64,000 nucleotides of DNA from Phalacrocorax aristotelis (taxonomy: Eukaryota > Chordata > Aves > Suliformes > Phalacrocoracidae), in contig NC_134283.1 in NCBI RefSeq assembly GCF_949628215.1, forward strand, positions 23,042,975 to 23,106,974, in the 5' to 3' direction. Under the pieces are notes generated by a model. It was not told the origin of the DNA, ran no database searches, and saw only the letters and a program-made list of their open reading frames with translations. The translations under genes were made by a program, and so were the position numbers. How positions within the stretch are numbered: position 1 is the first letter of the stretch; each line of letters begins with the position of its first letter. This document shows positions 46,086 through 58,115 of the stretch, piece by piece.

Positions 46086-49000
46086 GGGAAGCAGTGCCCC
46101 AGCACAACTCCCCAGGAGAGACTGAGCAATCCCCAGCCACTTGCCCAGGCATCTCAGAGGCTCCAGCAGCCACCTGCACTGCTGGGTCAAGCTCCCAGGC
46201 ATCTGAGGCTCCTTCACCGGCACAGGGAACACTGCCAAGAGTGGTGGCTGCTGATAGGACCCTGCACTCCAGCCCAGGGACCCAGCTTTTCCCAAAACAC
46301 CCCCTGTGATGCACCATGCCGCAAGGCCAGATCACTGGCAGGATGGGTGCAGACCTGAGTTAGAAGCAAAGGATGGTGCAGCCCCAGCACTTGCTGTCAG
46401 CCAGCCCAGCACCTCGCCCCGGGCACTGCCAGGTCCTACCAGGGCCAGCCTGTCCACCATGGCAGCCTGCATCCCCAGGCCTGGCACCCTGCAGCCTAGT
46501 TCCTGTGCCAGAACCCCAAACCCGCTTCAAGGAGGAGGAGACCATGCTCCAGTTCTGCAGGAGTGATCCCTCAGGAGCCCCAAAGATGCTTGAGCCTGGC
46601 ACACGCAGGCAGCAAGCCGAGTGCCAGAGGGCAGTGCTGCCTGCACAAGGCAGGGCAGGCAGGGTACAGGGTCTCTGCTCCTGGCACGCTTGACTCAGGG
46701 TGGAGGGAAAAACCCCAGCGTGGTGCATTCCTGACATTACCGAGATAAGAGGTACCTGGTACCGCAGCAGCACCGCCAGCTCCAGCAGGGAGCAGAGCCC
46801 AGATCACACTTGGAAGGGGCAGCCAGCTGCCACATCTTGCCCAGGGCAGTGAGCCCCACACCAGGCTTACTGGGAGGCCAGCACCAGGCAGAGCACCGGC
46901 ACCCTCATGTCCCTGCCACGCGCTGAGCCCCAAGCACATCCCTCCCTCTCCTGAGAAGGAGCCACAGAGGTCCTGCCCCAAAGGTCCAGTCTTTGCCAGC
47001 CCCCCCCCCCTTAATTAGGGCTTCGGTGCTACAAAGCCACCTCCCGACCAAACTTTTCACCTTGCCGTGCCTGTGCCGGACCGCCTGCGCTCTCCTGGTG
47101 TAGGAAACACAATCCTGGGAGTTTGTCTGTCTGTCTGTCCCCAGCCAGTGCTGCCTGCAGGCAGTGGCTGAGAGGACAGAGCAGCCAGGTGTGAGCAGCT
47201 GGTCTGGCAGTGCAGCGGGAGGGTGCTGGAGCCCACCCCAGGGCCCTCCAGCCTGGCCACCAGCTCCTCCGTGCCTCTCCCAACACCCGGTGCTCTGAAG
47301 GTGCTGGTGCTCTGAAGATGATTGGGATCCCAAGAATGCTGGTCTGAGTGGTGGAGGGGGCAGTCCGACCGGCTGGGTTGGTCCCAGCTGGTTTCTGTTT
47401 CCGACACTCAGACACCAGCCTCAGGTCGCTCTGGCGGGTTTATCAACACTGCCCCATCACAGACGCCCCAAACTGGCTCCCCCCCGAATCCCCAGCCCCA
47501 CAGTCCTGGGAGCTAGGAGTGCTCTGACCACTATTTGCTGTAATGTCACTTACTGGAGGCCAGCAATGCCCAGGGTGGCCGACCCAGCACCCTCCAGCAA
47601 CCCTGACCCTGGGAGCAGCACCCAGAGCCACCCAAGGGGCTTCTCCAGGAGGGGCTGGCAGGGCTAGGCTGTGGTCCCCATGCTGATGGCACTGCAGCCA
47701 CCTCCCTGGGCACAGCAGCGTACCAGTGTCCCCCAACAAGGGCATGGCATGGTGGCCACAGGCCAGTCCACCCTGCCTGCGGTGTCTGTGGCAAGCGGTG
47801 GGTCCTGCCAGGCCACACCAGTGGCACACCACCCCCACCCTGACACCCTTGTGTGAACCTTGGGTGCGCAGCAGGAACAACCTCAGGAGCCTGTGAACTC
47901 AGCCGGTTGGCACAGCTCCCTCCAGCCCAGCCGCTGCACCCTTGTTTGCACAGCTGCATCCCTGCTGCCTTAACCCAGGCATGTACCCCGGCCCGCTGTC
48001 CCCCCCCACCCCCAGGCAGCCCTTGGCCGGCTCCGGCGTGGGCTGGAGCAGCTCTTCCCTCCCACTGCCCCAGCACAGAGGACAGGAGCATCCGGTGACT
48101 GACGCCATGCTGCCTTGGTCACAGGGAGCCTGGGAGCCACCTCTTCCCTGACCTCCACACTCTGCCTCTCCTCCGGGCAAGCAGGATCCCCTCCATGTGC
48201 CACCCACACTAGGCGAGGAGGGGTACTGGGGAGTCAGATGAGTCAGGGAACAGCATCGCAGCTCCCCATGACTCACCTGGGAGAGAATCTCCCGGCCATA
48301 AGGTTGCAGCCCCTGCTGCAGCAGGGGATGGTGGTCTAGGTGCTGTGAGCAGGGGGCTGGTTGGGGCTGGGTGCTCTCGGCCCTGTGGCAGTGGGGGCAC
48401 GGTGGCAGTATCCGCCCTCACGGCTGCAGGAGGCCAGCTGGCCCCTTGGGCTGAGTGGGAGGGCAGCAGGAAAGGGAAGGAGCTGCGAATGGGAAGAATT
48501 GGAGGAAGTGCTTATTTACCCTGCAGAGTATCCCTGAGGAAGGGCAGGGCACGGCACAGGCAGACACTCATGGCCTGCTCCCCAAGGGGGTCTCACAGCC
48601 TCCCACCCCACCACCCATCCCATGCGTTTCCAGTTCGCAGCCAGAGGGGGGTGCATGCCCCAAATTGGGACCCAGGGAGGTGGCTACTGCTGGGGCTGGG
48701 GGGTTCCCCAGTGCCTGTCTGAGCTCAAGCCCAACCTAGGGCTCCTGAGAATGAGCCCAGGACCACCATAGCCCCAGTGAAGTGGGTCGCACCACCAAAA
48801 GCACAGGCTGAGCACCCAGCCAGGATCCCCATGGCTTTGGCAGCCCAGGGGATCACCTCCATGCCCTGCTAGATGGACTGCAGCCTGGCCAGGGGCATCA
48901 GATCCTGCTCCTGAGTGGGCTGTGATCCCTCTCAGAGGCGCTGACCAGAAGACCAGGCTCTGGCATGATCCTGCTGGGGTTGCCATAACCTTGTGAAGAT

Positions 49001-51359
49001 CCCACATGCCACCTTCACCCCCACCTGCTCATTTCCAGGATGTTTTGTTGGGTACCAGTAGCTTCCCCCAAAATCCTGCATGGGCAACATGGTCCCTGTG
49101 CAGGAGAGCAGCCCCAGGACCCCCTGTTCTGCCCAGGTCCCATGAGGCCATGGTGCCATGGTGCTCAACGTGGAGCTGGGCTCTGTTTGTCCTCATTAGC
49201 ACAGCCACAGACAAGATGTGGTGGGGCACAAGGGGGAGAAGATCGATTTGCTGAGGAAAGCCATGCTGCCATGGCTCCAGGGGCGTATCACCTGGGACCG
49301 GTGGGCAGCTGTGGCCCCTTTCCTGCCTTGAGATGCCAAGCCCGGGTCTCAGCATGGGCAACAGCAAGGCCAGACACCCTGCAGGTCCTATTCTGCCGCG
49401 GACACCCCATCCCGACACCCCGTCGCTGCACGCCACATTGACAACCGTGTCCCTTGCAGGTGGCGGGTACCCATCCCTGGCTCCCCTGGCAGGGACAGCT
49501 CTCCTCTCAGGGAAGCCACTTGCACAGAAAAGCCCCCCATGAGCCTGGCCACATCACCCCAGGAGCCTCAAGCAGCTGGGGGTCCCCAAATTAATGGTGT
49601 TTGCTGGTGGGGCCCAGGGCTGCCAGCGCTTGGTACCTTTCAGTTTGCCGTTCATGGCAGGCTGCAGCAGTGTGTCCCCCTCGGGCTGGGATCAGCGTCC
49701 CGGGCGGCTGTTGTTCTCTCATGCCGTCTGTCTGACTGCCCGTGTGTGGGGGCCGGGGCTGGGAGGGCTCCCCCCAGGCAGCAGTCTCCTCCCACGCTTC
49801 CCCTGCCCGAGGGCTGACATCACTGCCCAGCACCGCAGCCCCAAGCGTGACTCAAGGGCTAAGGACAGCAGGATGGAAGACGGGAGGATCCCTGTCCCCC
49901 TTGGAAGGAAGGGGCCCCACCAGCACCAGCAGCTCCAGGAGCACAGCACGGCTCGATCCCCATCCTTCCCTCCCCACTACTCCCCTGGGGAAACTGAGGC
50001 ACGGGTACAGGGGAGGGGACCACACTGCAGATCATCGCAGTGCAAACTGCCCCCCCCAGCCCCATTCCAGGTTGTTTTAAAGCAGGGGGAAGAACAGGGC
50101 TGCAGCCTGCACCGGGCACCACAAGCGTCCCCCACCAGCAACACATGCCATGCTGGCCTTGTGCCAGCCAGCCCCCCATGGGACTGCTCCCCTTGGAGAC
50201 ACCCTTCTGTCCGGCACCCAGGGCAGGCCACGAGCCAGGGAGCAAACATCACCCTGTCAGATGCACCGCTGGCCCTGAGCTGCTGTCAGTCCCTGCTCCG
50301 GGATGGGGGGGATGCTGCAGGCACAGCTCCTCACTCCCATCCCTCCTGGCTCCACTGTAAGGAGACACAAAGCTGTGGGCAGAGCAGGCAGCCGACACTA
50401 ATGCCACTGTGGGGAGCAGTCCTGACAGCCCTGCTGCTCCCTTCTACATTGCTTTTAGATATATATATAAAACTGCTGTGGCTTTGTTGTTGGCTTCCCA
50501 CAGCATGCATCCCTGTGGTATGTCCATGGGCACCCTGCAACACCCAGCAGCCACTGGGAAAAAGGTTTCCTTGCTCAGATGCCCCCAGGTTGTGTATTCT
50601 GGGTCTCCAAAGGCTCAGAGGAGCTGGCTTCAGCCAGGGCTTCCTTGCAGGGCTCTCCAAAGATGCTGGGTGCTGTTCCCACATGGAAACCAAGGGGGTC
50701 CAGCTGCCACAGGGCAGCAAGACAGACCCACCTGCCCTCCATGCCAACCCCAGCAGCCGACAGGACCTCCCGGCCCCACAACTCCCTCTTTAGGGCACGG
50801 GGGTGCCCTAAACAACCAGGGGACTCTGTGGCACAGGCATCACCCCCACCCCCAGCACTGTAGGTCCTTGTACAGGTCCTGGTCCTGGGGAACTGAGGCC
50901 TGGTCCCCCCTCCAGCTCCAATGGAGGAGGCTGGAGCAGCTAGCCCCATCCAGGCTGGGACTGGCTGCCTGCCGTCACCACGTCACCAGCACAGGAAGAG
51001 ACGCCTCCCTCCTAGGCTCCCTTCCTGTTTGCTGCTGCTTTTAGAGTGAGGTCAGGCCAGGTTCAGGAGGAAAAGCATCAGCGCCAGAGTCTTGGGGGGG
51101 GTGCCCCCGGACACAGTTAACCCCCTCCCTAGAGGGTGAGCCAGCTGTGGGGCTGCTTCCCCAGCCCAGAGCTGGTCCCTGTGCAGGACGGGGCCAGCAC
51201 ACCACACAGGAGGAGAGGCATCTGGGGTTCCCCTGTAGGATGGCATGGCTTCCCTGCCATGAGCACCCATGCACGTGGCTCCGGAGACAGCCACGGCCAG
51301 GCTTGCAGAGCTGGGGCTTGCAGCAGTGTCACCAAAGAGCACTGCATCCCAGGACACCC

Positions 51360-51430
51360 TCTTGTCCTGGTGCTCACGTGGGTGCCCGGCTGGGTGCTCA
51401 GGTGGGTGCCTGGGTGGGTGCCTGGCACCA
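51360..51430. repeat. Short GGTGGGTGCCTG-type tandem repeat
   Basis: Several imperfect 12-bp copies (GGGTGCCCGGCT, GGGTGCTCAGGT, GGGTGCCTGGGT, GGGTGCCTGG) in RIPOR1 intron 1. Confidence 0.6.
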
Positions 51431-53659
51431 GCCCTATTGGGATGACAGCTGAGGGAAGAGCTGGTAAGACTGGGCTGGCCCCAGGCAGCATCTGAGGAAA
51501 ACCTATCCCAGCACTGGCAAACAGAGGCATCTGGTCACCTACCTGCCTGCAGCCTCCATGCCAGTGTCATGGGCATGGAGAGAAGCCGGCAGCCCAGCAC
51601 GTCACAAAGCACAGTGCAGGGGGTACCCATCTCCACCCCAGCCTCCAAGAACTTCCATGAAGAGCAGCTCTCCTACCTCACCTGGTCAGTATGTGTTCCC
51701 CCGGCTCTCCCCACCAATGGGCAGAGTCCTGACCTGGTGGCTGCCATGGGCAGGGGACCACCCCCGTCTTTTCACTCCCTTGCTGCTTCTCCCCAGAGGA
51801 AATCATCTCTCCTGGCACCGCCCTGGGACTGACCAGCCTTCTGCAAAGCCTCCGCCGTGCTGGCAGCCATGCAGAGCTGGTGCCCGGCACATGGCCAGGC
51901 AGCATGCCTGCAGCAACAGCCCATGCCAACTTGTTTGTTCTCATTAAAGGTTAACAAGAAAGCCACGCTAAAGCTGCCGGGAGCTGTGGGCAGGTGTTCC
52001 CCAGTGCCACACAGAGTGAAGGGACATCCAGGCTTCCCTACCAGAGTGGTGACAGCCAGGCTGTGACCCTGCCTCTCCATAGCTGTGCTTGCAGCCCTGT
52101 AAAGGGCTGTGGGGCAGCCGATATGCAGGCAGTGCAGGCAAGCTGCATGGCACAGCACCATCCTGGGCATCACCCTTGGGGAGACCACCAGGAGCAGGCA
52201 GGAGGTGAGGTTGTGCATTCAAAAGGTGGCAGAGGATGCTGCAGGAGGACATGGGCATGTGGCACCAGATACCTCCTCTGAGCACCTTGTGGCACCCTGC
52301 ACAGCACTCAAAAGGGCTCACCAGCTCAGGGACACCTTGCCAAGGGAGGGCAGAGGAAGGACACGAGCTCAGCCAACACCACCAGAGCCTGGGCGGTAAC
52401 TGAGTTAAATGAATCTCTGTCCCTGGCCTGGCCAGGGACAGGGAGTGGGCACAGGGAAGGGGACAGTCCAGCAGCTGCTGGTCACCTCCCCCAGCTCAGG
52501 GGACTTCCCTGGATGCTCACCACAAACAACCAGGGCAGCTGCCTCCACCCCTCCTACGCAGCAGGGACATGAGCATTAACACCCCAACCACACCCTTTTT
52601 GGGGGTGTCCCTGTCACGTCCTCCTCTCGCCAGGCCTGGGATGCTGTCCCAAGCATCCACACCCCAGCCACAACAGCTGAACACACAAACAAATCCCTCC
52701 ATGGGCAGCCATGCTCAGACACACGTGTACAGCCATGCCATTCTGTATGCAGGCAGAAGAAAACTCCAGACATCCCGGGAAGACCTTCCCATTTCCGTGC
52801 CCTCAGTAGGATACAGGACTGGTATCCTGGTCCTGGCTGCTCCCTGCTGGCCCCAGGACCACCAGCTCCGAGGCTCTGCCCACCCAGCATCACCCAGTCC
52901 CTGGAGAAGCTACCCACCCCAGGAGCACACTGGTTGCACCAGCACCAAAAGGCCAAGGTGATGAAGCAGCTACTTCAGGCTGTTCCCAGACAAGCACTCC
53001 CTGGACATGGACACCCTTGCATGGCTGGGAATGTCACCACAGCTGGAAACGTGGCACGAAAGGGCACACACCAGCCTCTGCAGGTGCACAGTAAGCAGAG
53101 GGTACAGCTGGCCAAAAGAAGGCGGGGAGCTGAGTGTCAGCACATAGGCACCGGCCTGGTGAGGGGCCACAGAGCTCCTGGTCATGGGGGAGACCTCGGA
53201 GGGGGCAGGAGGTGACAATTCTGGCAAGAAGACCCACTGTCATGGCTTGAAGGAGAACCACAGTGAGTCACCAAGTGACTTGCGGCCAGGCAAGAGCCAG
53301 TCCTGGTCTGGGAAAGCCCTGTCCCAGAGCTGCGGGTGGTTACCCCCACCACGGTGCTACAGCCAACCCCTCTGATTTTATTTTTTGCAGAAACCCACAA
53401 AGCCAGCCCCAAAAAATTCTGTCAACCCAACGTCACAGATCATATGCAGGGTTTTTTCTGCAGGGTTGATGCCCCTAGGGCTGGAGAAGGACCATCCCTT
53501 GTGCCAAGCCAGACTCTACCACAGGCAGGCTGACACCAACGCCGCAAGTAGCATCCCTTGCCGAAGGGGCTGGGCACCCTGCATCCGGCACCGGGTCGGC
53601 AGCAGACTCAAACCCTTCCCCCTTGCTTCCTTGCACCATCCCCACACGGCAGCAGAAAT

Positions 53660-53755
53660 AGAAGCGATATAAATGGCAGCCCTATAAATAGCCCAAAGCA
53701 CGAGGCGGAGAGCTAGTCCCAGTCTGGCAGTGGCCTCAACCCATGCAAATCCAGG
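53660..53755. promoter_or_regulatory. Candidate enhancer or alternative promoter: MEF2 site, A/T box and octamer
   Basis: In GC-rich surroundings an AT island holds GATATAAATGG (53,666-53,676), CTATAAATAG (53,682-53,691; a perfect MEF2 consensus CTA-W4-TAG that also resembles a TATA box) and ATGCAAAT (53,743-53,750; a perfect POU octamer). It lies about 1.7 kb inside intron 1 from the predicted RIPOR1 first exon. Confidence 0.4.
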
Positions 53756-54739
53756 GCTTGGTCTGCCTTTGCCGTCTCCTGGGGACCTCAAATGCCAGCT
53801 CCCTGCCCATGAAAGGTCTCCCAGGTCCTGTCCTTTAAGTCAGAGCCACAGCAGGAGCTCCAAGGCACACACCAAGCCTCGGCTACGGGCGCAGGCTGGA
53901 GCTCAGCATGATGGCATCCCTGGGGGATGTCGCCATGCCCCTGCCCAGCTCCTCTCAGGGTAGCAGCAGGCACCAAATGATGGCCGCCCCAGGCAGCCCA
54001 GGCTGCAAATTCCTGGGCAAAGTGGGAGCACTGGCCAGGAGCCTCAGGCAGGGTTGGGAAGAGATGCCCCCCATGCCCCACTACCATCCCTGCTGCAGAC
54101 CAACAGTTACCCTCTAGTTGCACCCCAACACCCACGTCATCAGCTGCCTATCCTGGCATCCCCCATCCCTGTGCTGCCCATTGCTGCCTGCTTTCCCACG
54201 CTCAACCACATCACGTCGCGTCCTCCACAGGGGCTTGGCCACCACCATGCCAGCTCCCACCGCAGCTCCTCTCCACCCAGGGGAACATGGCGAGGCATCG
54301 GGGACCTCCACCAGCTGAGAGCAGGCAATGCTGCTGCAGCAAGCCCTGTGCTGCCTGATTTTGCGCAGCGTCATACCCTCAAGCCCCAGCCCTGCCCGGG
54401 GTACGTTGCAAGGCTGCTCCTCAGCCACTGGCCAGGAGACAGGTCCTCAGCCATCATGGGATTTATAGGAAGGCCAGGACTTCCTGGTGGCCTCAATAGT
54501 CCCTTCCAGGAATCTGACAACGGTAAAACCCTCTGAGGCTGTTTGCAAGCCCTGGGACAGCCAGAGGTGCAGCAGGGGAAGAGTTAATGGTGCGAGGCCT
54601 TCCCAAGCACTTCTTGGCAGGCTGGGGAGGGCTGGGAGATAGGAGGATCGGGCCAGCAACAAAGCGAGATCTGTCTCATTAATTCCTCCGAGCATTCCTC
54701 GCTCCCTCACCCAGGAGGAGGAGGAGGCAGCACCCAGCT

Positions 54740-56060
54740 GACACGGTGCACCCAGGTCCCTCGGGACACCACCACCCCCCCCGCCCCGTCACGGGGTCCT
54801 GCTTGGGTGGACGGGGTGTGATGGGGGGGAGATGGGTGCAGCCTCTTCTCCAGGACCGATGGCTCTGGCCTCCCAGGGGAGCTCGGGGAGGGCCCGACAT
54901 GGACACAGGGAGCTTCGCCCCCGGCACCCCGGGGAAGCCGGGGAGGGCGCGGCTCACGCAACCGGCTCCATCCCAAACCCGGGAGCCAAACGGCGGCCGG
55001 AGGAGCCCACGCACCCCGGGGAGGGGCTGGGAGGGGGGGACTGGGGGGGTTTGGGGGGGCGGGGGGGGTGTTAGCCCCCAGTATCCCGCAGTCAGGCGGT
55101 TCCTTCTCCCGGCGTCCCCGGCCCCGCCGCGGGGCGATGGGGCAGGGGAGCGGAGCCCCTCGGCCGCCTCGCCGTCCTTCCCGTCTCCCCTCCACGACCC
55201 AGCACATCCCTGCACCCCTTCGGGTGCCCATGCGGCGACGTGCCTCCCACCCCCCACCCCAAAGGTGGGTCCTGCTAAAGCCACCAACCCCCCTCCCCCG
55301 TTATCCCCCGCCCCACGCGTGACCGGCGTCGCGGGGGTGCCGGTGGCACTCACATGTCCCAGGAGAGGCGGGGGAGGACGCGCGGGGCGAGAGCGGGCCT
55401 GGCTGGGTGCATCCCCTTTGTTCCAGTCCCATGGACGGGGAGCAAAGCTGGGAGCTCGGGCAGGCTCTTGGCAGCGCCCACCCCGGCTCTCTCCATGGAA
55501 ACGCGGGAGCCATGTGATTCCTGCAGGAAACCACGGCAGGGCCAGCGCCAATGGCGGCTGCACGGCCGGGAGCGCCTCCCTCCCCCAGGACACCGCCACC
55601 GCCACCGCCACCCTGGGCTGGGCTCCCGTCCCCGCCGGCCCGGCCCGGCCCGACCCGCCGGTGCGTCCCGCGGGGCTCCGTCAAGCCCACCGAGGGCCGG
55701 AGCGGGATGCCCGCGCCCTGCTCCCCAGCTCTGCAGCCAGCGCTCCCCTTGCCCCGAGCGCTGGGATCAGCCCGGCTTGCTGGGACCCGGGCTCTCCGGC
55801 ACAGCGCCCACAGCCCGTCCCTGCCAGGAAAGGAATGACTGGAGCCCCCCCCCGCCCCTCGAGGGCCACTACAGCCTCCCGGGCTTCAGCTCTCCGTGAA
55901 AGACCATGAGCTGGTAGCAGGGACGGCAACTCTGGGCAGTGAAGTGACACGGCCGAGGCGGTGCAGTGGGTCGGTGGCAGAGGCAGAACCAGCGCCCGAG
56001 CACCGTTGCTCCCACCTCTGCAGTACCCAGCGCCCCACGCTGCCTTCTCCCCCGCCCACA
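54740..56060. promoter_or_regulatory. RIPOR1: CpG island: likely RIPOR1 promoter
   Basis: A second CpG-dense block, with Sp1-like GGGCGG runs and a set of long G-runs at 55,030-55,070 (plus strand). It lies upstream of the RIPOR1 coding exons in the expected position for the promoter. The long open frames on both strands within it are composition artefacts. Confidence 0.7.
55354..55690 (-). other. RIPOR1: Candidate RIPOR1 first exon, in frame with exon 2
   Basis: Minus-strand GGGACAT|GTGAGTG is a good donor inside the CpG island. The frame leading to it is open from an ATG at 55,690 (112 codons plus one base). Exon 2 supplies two bases and stays open to MSLSV, so the join could encode an N-terminal extension of about 121 residues, or less from an internal Met (MAPAFPWREP). 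In GC-rich sequence such openness arises easily, and the exon may be only 5' UTR. The 5' limit is arbitrary. Confidence 0.35.
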
Positions 56061-56122
56061 CACACCTCCCGACCCCGACTGTGGGAAGCAGGAGCCATGC
56101 TCAGACCTCTGCCGAGCAGCCA

Positions 56123-56480
56123 GTCATAGAATCATAGAATGCTTTGGGTTGGAAGGGGCATTAAGAGGCTGTCTAGTCCAAGCCCCTGCAGTGAGCACGG
56201 GCATCTTTAACTAGAACAGGTTGCTCAGAGCCCCGTTCAGCCTGACCTTGAATGTCTCTAGGGATGGGGCCTCCACTAGCTCTCTGGGCAACCTGTGCCA
56301 GCACTTCACCACCCTCATTGTAGAAATTTTTTTCCTTATATCCAATCTAAATCTACCCTCCTTTAGCTTAAAACCACTACCCCTTGTCCTGTCACAACAG
56401 GCCTTGCTAAAGAGATTGTCCCCATCCTTCCCATAGTCCCCCTTTAGGTACTGAAAGGCCTCAATCAGGTGTCCCCACAG
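56123..56480 (-). mobile_element. CR1 LINE 3' fragment, minus orientation
   Basis: It begins TCATAGAATCATAGAATGC (two copies of the CR1 terminal octamer, reversed) followed by TTTGGGTTGGAAGGGGC. The minus strand still reads FRLDIRKKIS and KCWHRLPRELVEAPSLETFK, the end of CR1 ORF2. It is about 350 bp, younger-looking than the copies in the CTCF intron, and lies just upstream of the RIPOR1 CpG island. Confidence 0.92.
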
Positions 56481-57787
56481 TCCACTCTGGCAGAGCAAAG
56501 CATAGGCACTAACCTGCATTCCCCATCCCCACCAGCCTCCAACCTCCACCGGGAAGGAGCAGAGGAGTGCTCCCAGCGTCCCCAGCTAAGGGACAGGCAG
56601 CCCTGGTGTGAATACAGGCTGCCACCCTGACAGATGCTGCGGTTACATGGTGCTAGCTTCCTCATGGAGCATCACAGCTGCCCTGGATCAGACCCTGCCC
56701 TGCCAGCCCAGGTCCTAAACCCTGACACCTCTAAGCATCCCTGGAGATGGAAGGGAGGGACCAGCACCATGCCTTCTGGGGCGATGCACCCTGCTCCTCT
56801 CCTCTCTCCCAAGCCCATCTTTTTCCTACCTGTCCTAGATCATATTGAATCGACCCAAGTTTAAATGGGACTGATTCCTTTGCAGCCCTGGTGAGATATC
56901 CTCCGTGCAAGGACAACACAACACAGCATTCCAGCCAGGCCTGTGATGAAAAAGCACTAATTAGACCATTGCCATGTCTCAGAGCTCAGCAGACTAGGGC
57001 AATTATCAGTGACAAGGAAATCATTGCACCACTGTCACTCTCCTGGGTCCGCAGCAAGGAGCAGAGCACTGCTGCCAAGGACACCTGGTGAGAACTGGGA
57101 CATCCCAGCTCCCAGTCCGCCCCTGGCCTGGTTACACGGAAGGGGAAGCTCTGCAAAGATGGGAGAGAGGACAGCAGGTCTGGCGGCTACCAGGGAAATG
57201 CCAAACCAAAGGGCTGACACAGACAGGCAGAGAGGATGTATGGATCCCTTAACCCAGCTAGTTGCTCAGTCAACCCAGGTCCCAGTGCCATGCGGTCCCT
57301 GTCCCACCAGGACGGCCCACCATGTGCCTGGCGTGGTCAGCACCACCATGCCATGCTGTCATTGCTTGATCCAACATCCCATGTAGATCAAGTGGGGGGC
57401 TGGATCCCACCACACCCTGTGGATGGTGTCACCACCTTGCCCACCCCTGAAAGCTCTCCAAGGGCAGCCAGGTCTTGCCACATGGTCAGGGGAGTGAGGT
57501 TAGCTAGGGGAAGCAGGAAACCTCTGCTAACATGGCTCAGCAGGTTGTGTGGACATTCAAAGTGCAAGCAGAGGTGCTCTGCTGAGCTCTTGGAACTTGC
57601 CCTGTGCAGACACCCTGCCGACACCCCTGCCAGGGCTCCCCCTGAAAAAATAGGTGGGGAAGCTGACCCCATGCAGCACTCAAAGGAAGCTCTTGGTGCA
57701 GAGTTGCTTGGGTCACCCTCTCAAAGACCTTCCAGCAATACCTACCTGCTCCCTCACAGTAAGGTGGGTCTTTGGATACTGAGCATT

Positions 57788-57920
57788 GGAATGGAGTGGA
57801 ATGGAGTGGAATGGAATAGAAGAATAGAATAGAATAGAATAGAATAGAATAGAATAGAATAGAATAGAATAGAATAGAATAGAATAGAATAGAATAGAAT
57901 AGAATAGAATAGAATAGAAT
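57788..57920. repeat. Pentanucleotide microsatellite: GGAAT/GGAGT then AGAAT
   Basis: About 30 bp of GGAAT and GGAGT units pass into roughly 20 uninterrupted AATAG units. The array abuts the 3' tail of a reversed CR1 copy, so it probably grew from the CR1 terminal AGAAT repeats. On the minus strand it reads as an ILFYS polypeptide artefact. Confidence 0.95.
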
Positions 57921-58115
57921 AATTTTCTGTTGGAAGGGGCCTACAAGGATCATCTAGTCCAACTGTGTGATCACTTCAGTGCTGATCAAAACTTAAAGCA
58001 TGTTATCAAGAGTATTGGCCAAACACCTCTTAAACACTGGCAGGCTTGGGGCATCAACCACCTCCCCAGGAAGCCTGTTCCAGGGTTTGATAGCGCTCTC
58101 AGTAAAAATTTGGGG
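57921..58115 (-). mobile_element. CR1 LINE 3' fragment attached to the pentanucleotide array
   Basis: TTCTGTTGGAAGGGGCCTAC, ATCATCTAGTCCAACTGTG and CCACCTCCCCAGGAAGCCTG are typical reversed CR1 3' sequences of a subfamily different from the 56,123 copy. About 195 bp long; truncated at about 58,115. Confidence 0.85.

Larger units (their letters stand above)
44136..55353 (-). other. RIPOR1: RIPOR1 intron 1 (GC-rich, predicted extent)
   Basis: About 11.2 kb if the CpG-island exon at 55,354 is the first exon. The sequence is GC-rich with many open but unrecognised frames on both strands (for example plus strand 49,594-50,793), which show no protein-family similarity I know. It contains small tandem repeats (45,975-46,085 and 51,360-51,430), a CTGT tetramer run near 47,125, and the MEF2/octamer cluster near 53,680. 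Other alternative first exons may lie inside. Confidence 0.6.

Noticed and set aside
49594..50793. Plus-strand open frame of 399 codons in RIPOR1 intron 1
   Set aside because: No similarity I recognise; composition follows the local GC-rich sequence; overlapping frames on both strands are equally open.
54679..55909. Open frames of 310 (minus) and 387 (plus) codons
   Set aside because: Same cause, in the RIPOR1 CpG island. Both strands are open over the same bases and the products are Pro/Gly/Arg-rich. Only the splice-compatible segment ending at 55,354 is kept, at low confidence.
57537..57953. Minus-strand protein with repeated ILFYS
   Set aside because: It is the translation of the AATAG microsatellite.
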